Shown here: positions 54,168 through 56,637 of the stretch, piece by piece | Layout: every line of letters starts with the position of its first letter | Position numbering within the stretch: position 1 is the first letter of the stretch | NCBI GenBank assembly: GCA_016841265.1 | Contig: JAENZL010000010.1 | Span: forward strand, 1-56,637 | Length of the DNA: 56,637 bases | Direction of reading: 5' to 3' | Source: Methanobacteriota archaeon | GTDB lineage: Archaea; Halobacteriota; Methanosarcinia; Methanosarcinales; Methanosarcinaceae | The notes under the pieces: model-generated | What the model saw: only the letters and a program-made list of their open reading frames with translations | What the model was told of the DNA's origin: nothing | The model's database searches: none | Translations under genes and position numbers: made by a program

Positions 54168-56504
54168 ATGTTAAGAAGGATTCTAGGAACCCGAAAATTA
54201 ATTTCTTACTCAATAATTTGTTCCCTCATGCTGGTTGCGATCAGCTCAGCAGCAGTAGCTGCACCAGATGATTTAGCAGATATTCAAATCTCTAAAGAGA
54301 ATGGAATTGCCACGGTAACTAATGAAAATGGCACTGTGATTTATGAAGGTGCCGATGATGTAGCTGCAATTGAAGCAGCTCTGAACGAGCTCGATAGTGG
54401 CGTCATACTCTTCCAGAATGGGAAATATTCCATAGACCGTACAATTAGTTTAAAATCCGACATCTCCTTTGTTGGAAATGAAGGAGTGGTATTTGATTGC
54501 TTTAAAGGTGTGGCGTTTAGTACCGGAACAGGCTCATATTCTTCGTCAACAATATTACTATCAGATGACGTCTCCACAGGTGATACACAAATTCAGTTGT
54601 CGAGTGTTACCGGATTAAACGTTGGAGATCACGTAAAAATTTCAGATGATTTCAGTATTCGCAATCGCAATAAAACTACTGATAACAAAAACGGAGAGAT
54701 AGCACAAATAGTTTCTATCAGCGGCAATTCGATTACAGTTGATCGTTCTTTGTACGATGATTATACTGTAGCTAGAAACGCCAAAGTAAGAAAAATGGTG
54801 ATGTTAGAGAATATCACATTTGAAAATATTAATTTCGTAGGTTCTGGAATCGAGACGAGTTCCACTGCACTCAGTTTCTACGCCACGAAAAATATTACCA
54901 TCAAAAATTGTGAGTTTTCAGACTTTGGTGTCCGTGCTACATTTTTCTTAGATTGTTTGGACGTCACAATAGATTCTAACACCTTCAGGCATATTTTCTA
55001 CACTGGCCTGGGGTATTCGATTCAAATTGTCAATGCATGTGACAATTTCATAATAACAAATAACTCCTTCCTGGAATTAGGAAGGCACTATATTGCTGTT
55101 GGCGCTAACACAGGGGGCAATTACGAAGACGGACTTGCCAGACGTTTAACCATATCCGATAACGTCTTTGAAGATTGTGCCGACGAAGCCATAAACACAC
55201 ACTACCCCAATAGGTGTGTGACGACCATTACAGGGAATGATATCTACAACTGCAGAAAAGGTATTGAACTAAGCAACGGCGATAGTGTTATAAAAAACAA
55301 TAATATCGTTGGAAGCTATGTAACTGCAATCGAAACATACGGATCAGGCAGTCATCTTGTAGAAGGAAATTACTTTAACGAAAATTATAGGTCTTTCAGG
55401 TGTGAAGCCACAACCGAAATAAGAGGTAATTTATTTGACAACGGCGGGTATATCTTACCGACAATCAATACCATAATTGAGAATAATACCTTCGAAAACT
55501 ACACAGGCTATATCGTATCCTCAGTAGGTTCAAGCAGTTCTTACATGAAAAACATTGAAATCTCCAACAATACCTGCGAAGACCCACTGACGATGGCAAT
55601 GGAATTTGGCTATGCTAAAAATGTTAGGTTAAATAATAACAACCTGAACGGAGATCTCGAATTTAGCGGATGCGATGATGTTGAAATCGAAGGCAACAGG
55701 ATAAACTCTCCTTCCTCTTCAGGGGTAAGAGTTATTGATGCAACTGGCCCGCACTCTATAAGTATTAATGAGATCAAGGCTAGCAGTGTAGGAATTTCCC
55801 TTGAAAATTCCAGGACAACTCCAATTAAAGAAGAAATTATTATTGAAAGCAATGTCATTGATGCCCCTTCAACAATCTCTAATGATGATTATTCGAATGT
55901 CATCATGGATGAAGAAGGGACCCCGGGAACTCTCAGAGTAGTGGATGATTCCCGCCTTCGTGAAGGATCTCCTGACACCGTCTTCAAGAACGAACCCTAT
56001 ATCGACCTTGGAGGCAGAGATGATGTTGGAGGTTACAGGGATCTTGTACTGTTCGACCTGAGCGACTACGAAGATGCTGAACTGATCGAGAATGCGACCC
56101 TTTCCCTCTTCTGGTACTACCCTGAAGGAATGGAAAGGCCTGCGGACACAGTTGTCGAAATCTACAGGCCTGAAGCCTGGAACCCCGATGACGTTACCTG
56201 GAACAGCAGTGACCTTGACACCCCGTGGGTAAATCCCGGAGGTGACTGGTACGACCTGAATAACGTCTCCCAGGGCAGCACCCCCTACGCAACAATAACG
56301 CTCAATGGAAGCGACGTCCCTGACAACAGCTACCATGAACTTGACGTAAGCGGCCTCGTGAAAGAGTACGTAAGCGGCGAGTACGAGAATACGGGATTCC
56401 TGATCAAAGCCCGCACGGAAAGTGGAAACTACATCGCTTTCTGCAGCAGCGACTATGAAAACGGAAACCAGAGGCCCGTGCTGACAATCTCGGAAAAAGA
56501 GTGA
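54168..56504 (+). CDS. Secreted beta-helix protein with one disaggregatase-type repeat
   Basis: 778 aa, paralogue of the previous gene. Signal peptide 1-31 (ends SSAAVAA), beta-helix about 60-570, then a single DSRLREGSPD repeat from about residue 588 to the end. The outer parts differ clearly from the first copy, but 54685-55489 is identical to it. ATG at 54168 has SD AGGTGAT three bases upstream, as in the first gene; a frame reaching back to 54144 includes the SD and is rejected. It probably acts at the cell surface on matrix polysaccharide, by family likeness only. Confidence 0.85.
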   Translation: MLRRILGTRKLISYSIICSLMLVAISSAAVAAPDDLADIQISKENGIATVTNENGTVIYEGADDVAAIEAALNELDSGVILFQNGKYSIDRTISLKSDISFVGNEGVVFDCFKGVAFSTGTGSYSSSTILLSDDVSTGDTQIQLSSVTGLNVGDHVKISDDFSIRNRNKTTDNKNGEIAQIVSISGNSITVDRSLYDDYTVARNAKVRKMVMLENITFENINFVGSGIETSSTALSFYATKNITIKNCEFSDFGVRATFFLDCLDVTIDSNTFRHIFYTGLGYSIQIVNACDNFIITNNSFLELGRHYIAVGANTGGNYEDGLARRLTISDNVFEDCADEAINTHYPNRCVTTITGNDIYNCRKGIELSNGDSVIKNNNIVGSYVTAIETYGSGSHLVEGNYFNENYRSFRCEATTEIRGNLFDNGGYILPTINTIIENNTFENYTGYIVSSVGSSSSYMKNIEISNNTCEDPLTMAMEFGYAKNVRLNNNNLNGDLEFSGCDDVEIEGNRINSPSSSGVRVIDATGPHSISINEIKASSVGISLENSRTTPIKEEIIIESNVIDAPSTISNDDYSNVIMDEEGTPGTLRVVDDSRLREGSPDTVFKNEPYIDLGGRDDVGGYRDLVLFDLSDYEDAELIENATLSLFWYYPEGMERPADTVVEIYRPEAWNPDDVTWNSSDLDTPWVNPGGDWYDLNNVSQGSTPYATITLNGSDVPDNSYHELDVSGLVKEYVSGEYENTGFLIKARTESGNYIAFCSSDYENGNQRPVLTISEKE
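54685..55489 (+). repeat. 805-bp identical tract, copy 2
   Basis: Identical to 49949-50753 as far as can be read by eye. The borders are sharp: bases differ directly before and after, at GATTAC versus GATAAC and at TACATTC versus TACCTTC. Confidence 0.9.
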
Positions 56505-56545
56505 GCTTACCTCAGCATCAGGTCGGTAGAATTACCGAAAATACC

Positions 56546-56572
56546 CGCGCAGAAGGAAGAATCCTTTCTGCA
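56546..56572 (+). terminator. Hairpin at the 3' end of the second surface gene
   Basis: CAGAAGGA and TCCTTTCTG pair around AGAA. It is the partner of 53086-53112, with the outer GCG/CGC pairs partly lost. A T run follows. Confidence 0.6.
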
Positions 56573-56586
56573 CCGGAAATTTTTTT

Positions 56587-56637
56587 AATTTCAACTGTTT
56601 TTAATTTCAACTGTTTTTAATTTCAACTGTTTTTAAT
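56587..56637. repeat. 16-bp tandem repeat at the window edge
   Basis: Three perfect copies of AATTTCAACTGTTTTT, running into the end of the window, so the true copy number is unknown. Confidence 0.85.

Overview
The window is archaeal chromosome, almost certainly from the genus Methanosarcina. It carries a complete F420H2 dehydrogenase (fpo) operon, the early coenzyme F420 genes, methanofuran (mfn) genes, a geranylgeranyl reductase with its ferredoxin, a bacterial-type grpE-dnaK-dnaJ set, HisKA_2 PAS kinases and disaggregatase-type surface proteins. No tool could be run. Homology calls rest on recognising motifs and gene order, and starts were chosen from Shine-Dalgarno (SD) spacing.

Layout. 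1-3.4 kb: a secreted calcineurin-type phosphoesterase (-), a decayed stretch holding an fpoO remnant, and an AT-rich DUF3800-like gene (+). 3.5-13.7 kb: fpoABCDHIJ1J2KLMNO on the minus strand, tightly packed and often overlapping. It encodes the membrane complex that oxidises F420H2 and reduces methanophenazine; the input subunit FpoF is not here. 13.7-15 kb: a long non-coding region. 15-16.4 kb (+): a small dicluster ferredoxin translationally coupled to a CrtI-like FAD oxidoreductase. 16.5-20.6 kb (+): cofG, two cofH paralogues and cofC, for F420 synthesis. 21.3-22.7 kb (+): ferredoxin plus geranylgeranyl reductase, which saturates archaeal lipids. 23-25.8 kb (-): trkA-trkH potassium uptake. 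26.3-30.5 kb (-): grpE, dnaK and dnaJ, followed by a 12-copy tandem repeat. 31.4-34.2 kb (+): mfnD, mfnF and mfnE of methanofuran synthesis. 34.4-35.1 kb (+): a zinc-ribbon protein, elongation factor 1-beta and tRNA-Ala(CGC).

35.4-48.2 kb (+) is a signalling island: three HisKA_2 histidine kinases, one a 2049-residue giant with fourteen PAS domains, two nearly identical stand-alone receiver proteins, and two decayed kinase C-termini. 49.4-56.5 kb (+) holds two paralogous secreted beta-helix proteins ending in three or one disaggregatase-type repeats. They share about 0.4 kb of conserved leader, a 3' hairpin and an 805-bp identical coding tract.

The left half is coherent: F420 is made by cof products, reduced elsewhere, and oxidised by Fpo into the methanophenazine pool. 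Isoprenoid-reducing flavoproteins lie nearby. The right half is accessory and shaped by duplication, domain amplification and gene conversion. Short tandem repeats with different units are unusually common between genes. The most notable items are the in-register PAS array, the 805-bp conversion tract, the fpoO remnant, the apparent ATT start of cofG, and the ferredoxin/CrtI-like pair beside the methanophenazine-reducing complex.
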